Source of the DNA: Vibrio sp. RE88
GTDB lineage: Bacteria; Pseudomonadota; Gammaproteobacteria; Enterobacterales; Vibrionaceae
NCBI RefSeq assembly: GCF_013113835.1
Contig: NZ_VTYQ01000018.1
Coordinates: 1 to 54,372, forward strand
Length of the DNA stretch: 54,372 bases
Direction: 5' to 3'
Both the position numbers and the translations under genes were made by a program. Numbering within the stretch: the stretch's first letter is position 1; each line of letters opens with the position of its first letter. The notes beneath the pieces are model-generated. The model made no database searches. It was given only the letters and a program-made list of their open reading frames with translations, and was not told the DNA's origin. This document shows, piece after piece, positions 17,864 through 26,317 of the stretch.

Positions 17864-18691
17864 TTAGAACAAGTGAGTATGTAGGTAGTGCGCCACCGCA
17901 TCGTCAGCGTTGCTGCCTATCACTTCATTATCTGGCAAGGCTTGTTTCACTTTGATATGTGAAGTCTCCATCACCAAGCCTTTGCCCGCCATGGATAGCA
18001 TTTCAACATCGTTCATCCCATCACCGAAAGCAATACAATTTTCCAGTGTCAGATTGAGAGACTCAGCCACCACCTTCAGAGCTTCTCCTTTCGATACGTC
18101 CGCCGCCATCACTTCCAGACACCAAGGGGTGGAGAAAGCCACATTGAGCTGGTCACCAAACTTGTCATTCAGTTGTTGCTCAAACTTGACCAAATGGTCG
18201 TGATCTTGGCTTGGGTGGGTAAAGAAGATTTTCGCGATGCCATCGGTTGGCGCCGCATCGCCATCAAAGCGTTGATAGGCGAAACCGGATTCACTGTGGA
18301 ACTTCGCTAGCATGTCGTCGTCTCTGTCCAGCAGCCAACTGTCATTCTGATACATATGGATGAAAATCTCAGGATCTTGTCTGATCACATCGATCACGGG
18401 CTGAACCAGATTTTGCGGTACATTGTTGCTGTACATCAGGTTGTCATCTTGATCGTGAACACGGGCACCGTTTGAGGTGATCATGTAAGCCGGGATGCCT
18501 GACAGTTGACGAATACCTGAAACATCAACGTGGTGACGACCGGTCGCAAAGATAAAGGTATAGCCCTTCTGGTGTAGCTCGTTCAGCGTTTGCTTAGAGA
18601 AGTCACTCAGCTGGTGGTTAGGTGCCAGTAAAGTACCATCGAGATCGGAAGCAACCAGTTGGAAAGGAGTCTCTTTGCGTGTGTCTGTCAT
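17864..18691 (-). CDS. yigL: HAD-IIB phosphatase YigL (sugar phosphate / PLP)
   Basis: This 275-residue Cof-type HAD phosphatase has motif I ASDLDGTLL, motif II ITSNGARV, the conserved Lys in the SKGEAL segment, and motif IV AFGDGMNDVEML. E. coli YigL hydrolyses phosphosugars and pyridoxal phosphate and helps recovery from glucose-phosphate stress. Position directly downstream of pldB matches E. coli. A terminator-like hairpin separates the two genes, so yigL may rely partly on its own promoter. Confidence 0.9.
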   Translation of the reverse strand: MTDTRKETPFQLVASDLDGTLLAPNHQLSDFSKQTLNELHQKGYTFIFATGRHHVDVSGIRQLSGIPAYMITSNGARVHDQDDNLMYSNNVPQNLVQPVIDVIRQDPEIFIHMYQNDSWLLDRDDDMLAKFHSESGFAYQRFDGDAAPTDGIAKIFFTHPSQDHDHLVKFEQQLNDKFGDQLNVAFSTPWCLEVMAADVSKGEALKVVAESLNLTLENCIAFGDGMNDVEMLSMAGKGLVMETSHIKVKQALPDNEVIGSNADDAVAHYLHTHLF

Positions 18692-18762
18692 ATCACCCTC
18701 GTGCGTAATGCGTTGAACAGCCCGGGAAGGGCAGAGTGGCTATTCTACTGGAACAGAAAGGG

Positions 18763-18787
18763 GAAAAAGAGGGTAAAAGTTACCCTC
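18763..18787 (-). terminator. Terminator downstream of pldB
   Basis: GAGGGTAA (18769-18776) and TTACCCTC (18780-18787) form an 8-bp stem. On the minus strand it is followed by TTTTTC. It lies 19 nt beyond the pldB stop and before yigL. Confidence 0.65.
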
Positions 18788-18805
18788 CAGTATTTCCTAT
18801 TTTTA

Positions 18806-19795
18806 TCAATACTGATCGAAGAAAGATAGTGTGGCATCCAGTGCTTGGTCGCGATACTCGTCTTTTTCAAACAACACTTCGTGGCGCGAGCTATAAATGA
18901 TCTTTAACGCACACTGATAGTTGGTTTTAGCCAGTTTCTTGATGAATTTGAGTTGATCCTGATTGGAAACGATCTGGTCACTGCTGGCTTGAAGGAGTAA
19001 CAGTGGGATTTTTATCTGGCGCGTCATTAGGTGGCATTTTCTGGCGGCCATTAATCCCTGCCATACCCAGCGCGTGCTGGCCCCGCCAATTTTCAGCTCT
19101 GGTCTCTGCTCATAGAGATCGCGGAACCAGTGATAGCGGATCTGGCTTTGAGTAAGGAAATTACCTTCAAATGGTTTCGGGTAATAGGGGGCCTGACCGG
19201 GGGCAAACGTTGGCTTGGGTGCAATTGCGGTCATGATTTGGCCAAGGGGGATCGCGATCGGTTTGAGGTGCCAAGGCAGATTGACGCCAAACATTGGCGC
19301 GCTGAGTGATACCGCAGAAAATGAATGATCTGGATAGCTCTGCAGGTAACGAGTGGTGATATTGCCCCCCATTGAATGGCCGAGCAGGTAACGTTTATCG
19401 TAACCACTTAAGTCAAAGTGTTGGATCAGACCATGTAAATCTTGCACATAGTCTTCGAAGTCCTCGACATAACCCATTTGCTGGTCTTCAATCAGCCGAT
19501 CAGACAAGCCCTGACCTCGATGGTCGAAGGAGTAGATGTCATAGCCTTGCTGGAATAGGTCATAGAACAGTTCCTGATACTTCCAGGTGCACTCTATACG
19601 GCCATTGACCACCACGATCGCTTTAGTGTGCTCAGGAGAGGTAAGTTTCACCCAAAACAGCCGGGTTTTATCAAATGACTTAAAGAAGCCTTCCTCACGG
19701 GAGCGCCACAATTGAGCAATATTGTTATTGATTGCTTGCTCAAAATTCGACTCTTGAGTATAAGGTGGATTAATGCTGGTGCTCGATTCATTCAT
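18806..19795 (-). CDS. pldB: Lysophospholipase L2 (alpha/beta hydrolase)
   Basis: This 329-residue alpha/beta hydrolase cleaves lysophospholipids at the inner membrane. The nucleophile elbow is LGHSMGGN near residue 145. A DHRGQG oxyanion-region motif precedes it, and a candidate catalytic His lies in SSRHEVLFE near the C-terminus. ATG at 19795 is preferred; an in-frame GTG at 19819 would add 8 residues. It is divergent from rhtB, and the pair pldB-rhtB is conserved in E. coli. Confidence 0.92.
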   Translation of the reverse strand: MNESSTSINPPYTQESNFEQAINNNIAQLWRSREEGFFKSFDKTRLFWVKLTSPEHTKAIVVVNGRIECTWKYQELFYDLFQQGYDIYSFDHRGQGLSDRLIEDQQMGYVEDFEDYVQDLHGLIQHFDLSGYDKRYLLGHSMGGNITTRYLQSYPDHSFSAVSLSAPMFGVNLPWHLKPIAIPLGQIMTAIAPKPTFAPGQAPYYPKPFEGNFLTQSQIRYHWFRDLYEQRPELKIGGASTRWVWQGLMAARKCHLMTRQIKIPLLLLQASSDQIVSNQDQLKFIKKLAKTNYQCALKIIYSSRHEVLFEKDEYRDQALDATLSFFDQY

Positions 19796-19880
19796 GATAT
19801 CGGGGCCTAGTATCAACACTGATAAGTAAACAAGTCTAAATTATGTGTGGCTAACGAAGTTTAGTCGAGAGGAAAACGCT

Positions 19881-20498
19881 ATGGATATGCATGTTTGGTT
19901 AGCCTACGTAGTAACAGCGGTGGTATTCAGCCTCGCTCCGGGTTCAGGAACCGTGAATTCAATCAGCAATGGTCTGAGCTATGGCACACGTAAATCTCTT
20001 GCAGCGATCGCTGGCCTGCAAATTGGGCTGACGCTGCACATTATCTTAGTGGGCGCTGGGATTGGTGCCTTGGTCGCTCAGTCCGCGACCGCATTTACCG
20101 TAATTAAATGGGTCGGTGCGGCTTACTTAGTTTGGTTGGGTATTCAGAAATGGCGCGATAAGTCTGGTTTGGCAACTCACACGGAAGGTGAAGCTTTATC
20201 TGGCACCAAGCTGATGAGCAATGCTGTGCTGATCAATCTGACCAACCCAAAATCCATTGTATTTCTGGTCGCGTTGTTCCCGCAATTCATTGACCCTGCC
20301 AAAGATCAGCTGACGCAATTGGCAGTATTGGGGGTGACAACTGTAGTGATAGACTCGATTGTTATGCTGGGTTACACCTCTCTGGCGGCACAAATGGGGC
20401 GTTTTATCCGTTCTGATAAGATTATGAGCAAGATCAACAAGGTATTTGGTTCCATGTTTGTCGGTTGTGGGGCATTATTAGCGGCTGCCAAAGCTTAA
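19881..20498 (+). CDS. rhtB: Homoserine/homoserine-lactone exporter RhtB
   Basis: This 205-residue LysE/RhtB family exporter has six predicted membrane helices. It carries the family signature SLAPGSGTVNSIS near residue 20, WVGAAYLVWLGIQ, and NLTNPKSIVFLVALFPQF around residue 120. E. coli RhtB exports homoserine and its lactone. The start at 19881 has GAGAGGA 8 nt upstream. It is divergent from pldB, as in E. coli. Confidence 0.92.
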   Translation: MDMHVWLAYVVTAVVFSLAPGSGTVNSISNGLSYGTRKSLAAIAGLQIGLTLHIILVGAGIGALVAQSATAFTVIKWVGAAYLVWLGIQKWRDKSGLATHTEGEALSGTKLMSNAVLINLTNPKSIVFLVALFPQFIDPAKDQLTQLAVLGVTTVVIDSIVMLGYTSLAAQMGRFIRSDKIMSKINKVFGSMFVGCGALLAAAKA

Positions 20499-20521
20499 GT
20501 AACTTCAAGGTGTAGCAGTTA

Positions 20522-21748
20522 ATGCGCGATACCTATGTGGCTCGCCAGCCCATTTTTAACGCCAAAAGACAAACGCTCGGGTATGAATTGTTGTTCCGTG
20601 ACGGAGAAAGCAATGCCTACCCGGCTCATGTCGATTCCAACCGTGCAACGTATCGTTTAATTGTCGAGAATTTCCTGTCTCTGGGCACTAATCCCGCTTT
20701 TGCACAGTCGCGCAGCTTCATCAACTTTCCGTATAAAAGCCTTATTCGTCGTTTACCTCTGGCGCTGCCCAGAGAGCAGATTGTCATTGAAGTGTTGGAA
20801 ACCTGTCCGCCTACGGACGAGCTGTATGACGCGATAAAAGAGCTCAACGCGGCAGGTTATCTGATTGCACTGGATGACTTTGTTTATAGTCCTGAGTGGG
20901 AGCGCTTCTTGCCGTTTGTTCAGATCATCAAGCTCGATATTATGGCGATGGGGCTGGACGCGGCGTGCGAATTCGTCCAAGAGCGGAAGTCACGTGGGAT
21001 CCGACGTAAGTTTCTTGCTGAGCGAGTTGAAACCGAAGAAGAATTCTTAACCGCGCGTTCGGCGGGCTTTTCGTTCTTTCAAGGCTTCTTTTTCAGTAAG
21101 CCTGAAGTGATTCGTCAGCAGTACATCAGCCCTGAACAGGTGATTGCGATGGAGCTGCTTCGTGAAGTATGTCAGACCAACGTCGACTTTGAGAAAGTCG
21201 AAGCCATAGTGGCCAAAGATGTTGCGCTGTCTTATAAACTGCTCCGCTTTGTAAACACCATGTCACAAAGGCTCGAAGTGACGATTTCGTCATTTCGTCA
21301 GGCTTTGGTTTACCTTGGTGAAGACAAACTGCGTATCTTCGTCTCGCTGGCTGTGGCGTCTTTTATTTCCGCCAAAAAGCCCAAAGAGCTGTACAACCTT
21401 TCATTGCAACGTGCTCAGTTTTGCCAGTTGATGGCGAACGAAAATCCATTCAGCCAGTTCCGTGAACAGGCGTTTCTTATCGGCTTGTTCTCAACTTTGG
21501 ATGCGTTACTGGACTTGTCACTTGAAGAGCTGGTCAAGCAGTTGCCACTCAATCAGGCGATTAAGGTCGCGTTACTTGAGCGCCAAGGCCCTTATGGCAT
21601 CTTGCTTGGATTGGAAGAGTGCTATGAACGGGCTGACTGGCAGGGCATGCAGGACGCATGTCGTCAGTTGAATCTATCCGTCGATGACGTCATGCCGCGC
21701 ATTTCTGAAGCGCAGCGCTGGAGTCAGGACATCAACCGCCTGGTGTAA
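20522..21748 (+). CDS. EAL-HDOD (YuxH-type) c-di-GMP signalling protein
   Basis: This 408-residue protein has an N-terminal EAL domain (about 1-200) and a C-terminal HDOD domain (about 205-400). The EAL signature is divergent (YELLFRDG) but several catalytic-type residues are kept: Glu in ELL, Asn in INFPYKS, Glu in IEVLET, DDF, Lys in IKLDI, Glu in AERVE and QGFFFSKP. The layout and location between rhtB and a downstream arsenic locus resemble V. cholerae VC0137 (CdgJ), reported as a phosphodiesterase affecting motility; I rely on memory for that. Whether this copy is catalytic is uncertain. It starts 23 bp after rhtB with AAGG upstream. Confidence 0.87.
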   Translation: MRDTYVARQPIFNAKRQTLGYELLFRDGESNAYPAHVDSNRATYRLIVENFLSLGTNPAFAQSRSFINFPYKSLIRRLPLALPREQIVIEVLETCPPTDELYDAIKELNAAGYLIALDDFVYSPEWERFLPFVQIIKLDIMAMGLDAACEFVQERKSRGIRRKFLAERVETEEEFLTARSAGFSFFQGFFFSKPEVIRQQYISPEQVIAMELLREVCQTNVDFEKVEAIVAKDVALSYKLLRFVNTMSQRLEVTISSFRQALVYLGEDKLRIFVSLAVASFISAKKPKELYNLSLQRAQFCQLMANENPFSQFREQAFLIGLFSTLDALLDLSLEELVKQLPLNQAIKVALLERQGPYGILLGLEECYERADWQGMQDACRQLNLSVDDVMPRISEAQRWSQDINRLV

Positions 21749-21765
21749 GGCGGCTTTTCTCTTTT
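21736..21765 (+). terminator. Terminator overlapping the EAL-HDOD stop codon
   Basis: CCGCCT (21736-21741) and AGGCGG (21748-21753) form a 6-bp GC stem around the TAA stop, followed by CTTTTCTCTTTT. It separates the EAL-HDOD gene from the arsenic operon. Confidence 0.68.
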
Positions 21766-21825
21766 GTGAATCTTTTATGACAGTGCCGATGGGGTATTGA
21801 TCTTCAGCTCGGTTTAAATAAATAT

Positions 21826-21849
21826 ATACGCATATCCATATATGAGTAT
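21826..21849 (+). promoter_or_regulatory. Palindromic operator upstream of arsR
   Basis: ATACGCATAT (21826-21835) and ATATGAGTAT (21840-21849) are inverted repeats matching at 9 of 10 positions with a 4-bp spacer. The palindrome is 6 bp before the arsR ATG. A possible -35 TTGATC lies at 21797-21802 with a -10-like AT run near 21820. ArsR-family repressors bind such palindromes over the promoter and release on arsenic binding. Confidence 0.7.
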
Positions 21850-21855
21850 GTTTAA

Positions 21856-22197
21856 ATGTTGCCACATCAGTTTTTTAAATTGCTATCTGACGAAACTCGA
21901 GTTCGTTGCCTGATGCTGATTGAACGTGAAGAGTGTTTGTCAGTGGGTGAATTGACCGAAGCGCTGCAGGAAAGCCAGCCGAAAATTTCGCGTCATCTGG
22001 CTCAGCTGCGCTCGAGTGGTGTGCTGGTTGACGTCCGCCAAGGGCAATGGGTGTTTTATCGTTTGTCGGCGGAATTGCCGGGTTGGATGAAAAAACTGAT
22101 TGATGATCTTGTCGCGTCAAACTGCCTGAAAACAGAGTACCAACAAGATATAGAAAGACTTCATGCCATTCAGGCTCGTCCTGTTTGCTGCCAGTAA
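21856..22197 (+). CDS. arsR: ArsR/SmtB-family repressor of the arsenic operon
   Basis: This 113-residue winged-helix repressor shows the ArsR layout: LLSDETRVRCLML, then the recognition helix QPKISRHLAQLRSSGVL, then the beta wing RQGQWVFYRLS. The classical arsenite site of E. coli ArsR (ELCVCDL) is replaced by ECLSVGEL with only one cysteine. Other thiols are Cys18 and a Cys-Cys pair at 111-112 near the C-terminus, so the metal site must differ. It has no clear ribosome site, and a short or leaderless message is possible. It is the first gene of the arsR-GAPDH-phosphatase-arsJ operon. Confidence 0.88.
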   Translation: MLPHQFFKLLSDETRVRCLMLIEREECLSVGELTEALQESQPKISRHLAQLRSSGVLVDVRQGQWVFYRLSAELPGWMKKLIDDLVASNCLKTEYQQDIERLHAIQARPVCCQ

Positions 22198-22220
22198 TTT
22201 GAAATAAGAGAGATAGAAAG

Positions 22221-23222
22221 ATGACAATTAAAGTCGGAATTAACGGTTTTGGTCGTATTGGACGTTTGGCTCTGCGTGCGGCGTTTGATTGGGAAGAACT
22301 GGAGTTTGTGCAGATCAATGATGTCGCGGGCGATGCCGCAACACTCGCACACCTGCTGGAGTTTGATTCAGTTCAAGGACGCTGGAATCACGAAGTCAAA
22401 GCGGAAGGCGATCAAATTCTGATTAACGGTCAGGTTATCAAAACGACGCAAGAGAAAGACATTGATGCCATCGACTGGTCTGGCTGTGATGTTGTGATTG
22501 AAGCGACGGGTAAACACCGTAAAACCTCGATTCTTAACAAGTACCTAGCTCAAGGTGTGAAACGAGTAGTCGTATCTGCACCAGTTAAAGAGGAAGGCGT
22601 GGCGAACATTGTGGTGGGTGTGAATGATCATATCTTTGACCCAGCAGCACATCAGATTGTTACGGCAGCGTCTTGTACGACTAACTGTATTGCGCCAGTG
22701 GTTAAAGTGATTCATGAGAAATTAGGTATCGCGCAGTCTTCTTTTACCACTATCCATGACCTGACTAACACGCAAACTATTCTTGATGCGCCACATAAAG
22801 ATTTGCGCCGTGCCCGTGCTTGCGGCATGAGCCTTATCCCGACAACGACTGGCAGCGCTACAGCGATTGTGGAAATCTTCCCAGATCTGAAAGGCAAGAT
22901 TAATGGCCACGCGGTGCGTGTTCCTCTGGCCAACGCGTCACTCACAGACATCATCTTTGATGTAAAACGTGATACCACGGCGGAAGAAGTGAATGCGTTG
23001 CTTAAAGAAGCATCACAAGGTGAACTGAACGGTATCCTTGGTTTTGAAGAGCGTCCACTGGTATCGATTGATTACAAAGGTGACCAACGTTCAACCATAG
23101 TTGATGCTCAATCGACTATGGTGGTAGGTAGCCGCATGGTGAAGATCTACGCTTGGTACGACAACGAAATGGGCTACGCGACGCGTACTGCTGAGTTGGT
23201 ACGTAAAGTGGGTTTGGCATAA
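22221..23222 (+). CDS. ArsJ-associated glyceraldehyde-3-phosphate dehydrogenase
   Basis: This 333-residue GAPDH has the NAD-binding start INGFGRIGR, the catalytic Cys in ASCTTNCIAP near residue 154, and the C-terminal WYDNEMGY motif. Its location between arsR and arsJ marks it as the specialised GAPDH of the arsenate pathway. It forms unstable 1-arseno-3-phosphoglycerate from glyceraldehyde-3-phosphate and arsenate, which ArsJ exports. It begins 23 bp after arsR with an AGAGA ribosome site and ends 12 bp before the phosphatase. It is probably not the glycolytic enzyme, given its context. Confidence 0.93.
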   Translation: MTIKVGINGFGRIGRLALRAAFDWEELEFVQINDVAGDAATLAHLLEFDSVQGRWNHEVKAEGDQILINGQVIKTTQEKDIDAIDWSGCDVVIEATGKHRKTSILNKYLAQGVKRVVVSAPVKEEGVANIVVGVNDHIFDPAAHQIVTAASCTTNCIAPVVKVIHEKLGIAQSSFTTIHDLTNTQTILDAPHKDLRRARACGMSLIPTTTGSATAIVEIFPDLKGKINGHAVRVPLANASLTDIIFDVKRDTTAEEVNALLKEASQGELNGILGFEERPLVSIDYKGDQRSTIVDAQSTMVVGSRMVKIYAWYDNEMGYATRTAELVRKVGLA

Positions 23223-23234
23223 GGAGTAATTGTG

Positions 23235-23726
23235 ATGACACATCCGACTTGGCAATTGGACCTTGAGCAAGGTGCGTTAGTACTTACTCCTTGCCCGGGT
23301 ACTAAAGGTGTTGATCTGGAAGCTTCGCTTGTGCAGTTAAAAGAGCAAGGTGTTGAAGCGATAGTGACGGCGCTGGATAACACAGAATTAGAGAACAAAG
23401 GCGTTGCTCAGCTTGGTGAAGTGACAGAGAAACTAGGTATGCAGTGGTTTCAGATTGAAATTGAAGATGACTGCGCACCGGGTGATGACTTTGCCGTGAA
23501 ATGGCAGCAAGCCAGCTCTGCTCTGCATCAGGTTGTCGATAATGGCGGTAAAGTGGCGATGCATTGCATGGGCGGGTCAGGTCGTACGGGCCTGTTGACC
23601 GCACATCTGCTGTTAGAAAAACAGTGGCTGTTGAGCGACATTGTCAAAGAGGTGCAGGCGCTACGTCCGGGGGCCTTTACCAAACCTGTTCAGGTCGATT
23701 ACATCAACGCAGTCGCGGCGAAATAA
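23235..23726 (+). CDS. Dual-specificity/tyrosine phosphatase-like protein in the ars operon
   Basis: This 163-residue protein has a Cys-x5-Arg phosphatase loop, HCMGGSGRTG, with Cys111 and Arg117; a candidate general acid is Asp78 or Asp79 in the EIEDDCAPG loop. It resembles the CDKN3/dual-specificity phosphatase group, which is unusual in bacteria. ATG at 23235 has AAGGAG 8 nt upstream; a GTG 3 bp earlier is too close to that site. It lies between the arsenate GAPDH and arsJ, so a role in arsenate or phosphoglycerate chemistry is likely by context. The substrate is unknown. A strong hairpin separates it from arsJ. Confidence 0.82.
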   Translation: MTHPTWQLDLEQGALVLTPCPGTKGVDLEASLVQLKEQGVEAIVTALDNTELENKGVAQLGEVTEKLGMQWFQIEIEDDCAPGDDFAVKWQQASSALHQVVDNGGKVAMHCMGGSGRTGLLTAHLLLEKQWLLSDIVKEVQALRPGAFTKPVQVDYINAVAAK

Positions 23727-23734
23727 TCCCTTGA

Positions 23735-23767
23735 GGAGCTTTTGGATCATAGGTGTCCAAAAGCTCC
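23735..23767 (+). repeat. Perfect 12-bp inverted repeat within the ars operon
   Basis: GGAGCTTTTGGA (23735-23746) and TCCAAAAGCTCC (23756-23767) form a perfect stem with a 9-nt loop between the phosphatase stop and arsJ. No T tract follows, so it is more likely an RNA-processing, stability or partial-attenuation element than an intrinsic terminator. Confidence 0.85.
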
Positions 23768-23800
23768 CATCGCTGTACATAAGAGAAAATTGGGTACTCT

Positions 23801-25021
23801 ATGATCGCAAATCTGAGTAAGAGTGTGCGTCAATATATGCTGGTGACGTTCAATTACTGGAACTTCACCATTACTGACGGCGCGTTGAGAATGCTGGTGG
23901 TGCTGTATTTCCATGATCTGGGCTACAGTACATTAGAAATCGCATCCTTGTTCTTGTTCTACGAGTTCTTTGGCGTGGTAACCAACTTGATTGGTGGTTG
24001 GCTTGGAGCAAGGCTTGGCTTAAACAAAACCATGAACCTTGGACTGGCGATGCAGATAGTGGCACTGGCGATGCTCGCAGTGCCCAATGTCTGGCTGACC
24101 ATACCTTGGGTGATGCTGGCTCAGGCGTTGTCTGGTATTGCCAAAGACCTCAACAAGATGAGTGCCAAAAGCTCCATTAAGGCACTGGTGCCTGATGAGC
24201 AGCAAGGCGCTTTGTATAAGTGGATCGCGATTCTGACGGGGTCGAAAAATGCCCTTAAAGGTGTCGGCTTCTTCATCGGTGGCTTATTGCTGTCTCTGAT
24301 TGGCTTTAAGTACGCGGTATTGCTGATGGCGGGTGTGTTAACACTGGTTCTGATCGGCAGCCTAATCGGTCTTGAAAGTGATTTGGGGAAAGCCAAAAAC
24401 AAGCCTAAATTCAGCCAAATCTTTTCTAAGTCGAGCTCAATCAATATCTTGTCTGCGGCGCGTATGTTCCTGTTTGGGGCACGAGATGTTTGGTTTGTTG
24501 TCGCCCTACCTATCTATCTGGGCAGCGTGTTTGGCTGGGATCATCTTTGGGTTGGTGGCTTCTTAGCGACATGGGTGATTGCTTATGGTTTTGTCCAAGG
24601 CTTTGCCCCTAAGATCACCGGTAAAGCACAAGGTAAAGTCCCTGACGGCAGTGCAGCGCTGATGTGGGCTGGCTTGTTGGCAGTGATCACCGCGGGAATT
24701 GCTTACGCAGTGCAAATTGGCTGGCAACCTCAGTTGGTTATCGTGGTTGGACTCTTGATTTTTGGTGCTGTGTTTGCGGTGAATTCATCCCTGCATTCTT
24801 ATCTGATCGTCAGCTATGCCAAAGGGGATGGTGTATCACTGGATGTCGGCTTCTACTATATGGCGAATGCCATGGGGCGCTTAATTGGCACAGTGCTGTC
24901 AGGTTGGATATTTCAGGTTGCAGGTTTGGCTGCGTGCTTATGGGTTTCCTTTGCATTTCTTGCGCTGACTACCCTGATTTCCATCAAGCTACCTAAGTTG
25001 AACCAGACAGCAACTGCTTAA
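23801..25021 (+). CDS. arsJ: ArsJ, 1-arseno-3-phosphoglycerate exporter (MFS)
   Basis: This 406-residue MFS transporter has about 11-12 membrane helices. Family markers include the N-terminal segment YWNFTITDGALRMLVVLYF, the loop SGIAKDLNKMSAKSSIK near residue 115, and the segment LFGARDVWFVVALPIYL near residue 225. ArsJ pumps out the arseno-sugar acid formed by the neighbouring GAPDH, giving arsenate resistance without arsenate reductase; no arsC or arsB/acr3 is in the window. It is last in the operon and followed by a strong terminator. Confidence 0.93.
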   Translation: MIANLSKSVRQYMLVTFNYWNFTITDGALRMLVVLYFHDLGYSTLEIASLFLFYEFFGVVTNLIGGWLGARLGLNKTMNLGLAMQIVALAMLAVPNVWLTIPWVMLAQALSGIAKDLNKMSAKSSIKALVPDEQQGALYKWIAILTGSKNALKGVGFFIGGLLLSLIGFKYAVLLMAGVLTLVLIGSLIGLESDLGKAKNKPKFSQIFSKSSSINILSAARMFLFGARDVWFVVALPIYLGSVFGWDHLWVGGFLATWVIAYGFVQGFAPKITGKAQGKVPDGSAALMWAGLLAVITAGIAYAVQIGWQPQLVIVVGLLIFGAVFAVNSSLHSYLIVSYAKGDGVSLDVGFYYMANAMGRLIGTVLSGWIFQVAGLAACLWVSFAFLALTTLISIKLPKLNQTATA

Positions 25022-25042
25022 ATTAAGAACAATTCTATGACT

Positions 25043-25079
25043 AAAAGTTGACCAAGGTTACACCTTGGTCAACTTTTTT
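25043..25079 (+). terminator. Terminator of the ars operon
   Basis: AAAAGTTGACCAAGG (25043-25057) and its exact complement (25063-25077) form a 15-bp stem with a 5-nt loop and a T tract. It is the strongest hairpin in this area and lies 22 nt after arsJ. Confidence 0.93.
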
Positions 25080-25121
25080 ATTGCTACCTTTGCTCAACCA
25101 GTGTTGAACAAAGGTAGCGGT

Positions 25122-26135
25122 ATGAGAGATAGAGTGCTGTTTTTTGACTTGTTGCGATGCGTCGCTGCTGTGGCAGTTATTGCGATTCATGTTCTTGCCC
25201 CTTATCGTCAGGAACTCGGTAGCATCCCCTTCTCAGAGTGGGCTACCGCGATTGGTTTAAACAGTGCGATACGTTGGGCGGTGCCCGTGTTCACTCTTAT
25301 CACTGGTGCGCTATTGCTCAGTGATACCCGGCCATTTGATGCCAAATACTATGTCAAACGTCGATTAGGCAAAGTTTTGGTACCGTTTATTGTTTGGTCG
25401 CTGTTCTATGCGTATCTTTCGGGGTGGAGCTTGAACGGTTTTAATCCTGAAGAAACCAAGCAAGTGCTTGCCAATAGTGCTTCTCACGCCACTTATTATC
25501 ATCTCGGTTTCTTCTACTACTTCATTCCTTTGTATTTCGTCATTCCGTTTTTTCAATATGTGATCAGGCAGTATGGTGATAGCTCGTTGTACTCTTATGT
25601 GGCTATTTGGTTGGTGACGACCTTATTGTTTTTAATCGGTATTGATGGGCCTTGGAGTCATCAAATGTGGCTTTACAGCGGCTATTTACCTCTAGGGTAC
25701 TTGCTGTATAAAAGAGTGCCTCTGACCGCACCTTATGTAGCCATGTTTACAGTCTTGGGTGTGGTGGCACTTATCATGACGGGATACGCGGTCATCACCA
25801 ACAGTGTCGAAGCGCAAGAATATACCGTAGGGCGATGGCTGTCGTATAAGACACTCAATGTGGTACTGGCTGCGAGCATGATTTTCATGTTATGTCGTTA
25901 TGTTGGTGAAAGCTTGCCTGATAAGGCCAACAAAGTGATCGGCTTCATTAGCCAACACAGTCTTGGCATTTACATTCTCCATCCGATCTTTCTCTGGCCA
26001 ATGAAAGAGTATGGCTGGTACCAAGGCCACCCCGCTTGGGTGATTCCTGTGTGGATTGTCTTGAGCGGTTCTGGTGCTCTAGTGATGAGTTGGATGGTGT
26101 CTAAATCCCGACGTACTCGCTGGTTGTTGCCTTAG
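25122..26135 (+). CDS. Acyltransferase-3 family membrane protein (WecH/OafA-like)
   Basis: This 337-residue protein has about ten membrane helices. The acyltransferase-3 signature near the N-terminus is FFDLLRCVAAVAVIAIHVL with the conserved His. An R-x10-H type arrangement in the first helices and the C-terminal LGIYILHP motif are also visible. Members O-acetylate surface sugars; E. coli WecH acetylates enterobacterial common antigen. No sugar cluster is adjacent, so the substrate is unknown. I chose ATG at 25122 with AAAGG upstream; an earlier in-frame start would lie inside the preceding terminator. Confidence 0.87.
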   Translation: MRDRVLFFDLLRCVAAVAVIAIHVLAPYRQELGSIPFSEWATAIGLNSAIRWAVPVFTLITGALLLSDTRPFDAKYYVKRRLGKVLVPFIVWSLFYAYLSGWSLNGFNPEETKQVLANSASHATYYHLGFFYYFIPLYFVIPFFQYVIRQYGDSSLYSYVAIWLVTTLLFLIGIDGPWSHQMWLYSGYLPLGYLLYKRVPLTAPYVAMFTVLGVVALIMTGYAVITNSVEAQEYTVGRWLSYKTLNVVLAASMIFMLCRYVGESLPDKANKVIGFISQHSLGIYILHPIFLWPMKEYGWYQGHPAWVIPVWIVLSGSGALVMSWMVSKSRRTRWLLP

Positions 26136-26317
26136 TATTGCTGTCAGCGAGTCGCCATTGATTGGTGCTCGCTTATCTTTCCAAAACCGTAACTGATTAA
26201 ATTAAAACGGTTTATGTCTAAAACATGGCATGAATCTGCCTGAATCATCAGGTTAATTGTTATATTGAATACTTAATCGCAGTGAGGTGAACGGTAATAC
26301 TCGTTCAGGAAGGGAAT

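Noticed and set aside
24664..24996. 110-codon frame within arsJ
   Set aside because: It lies wholly inside a well-supported transporter gene in another frame.
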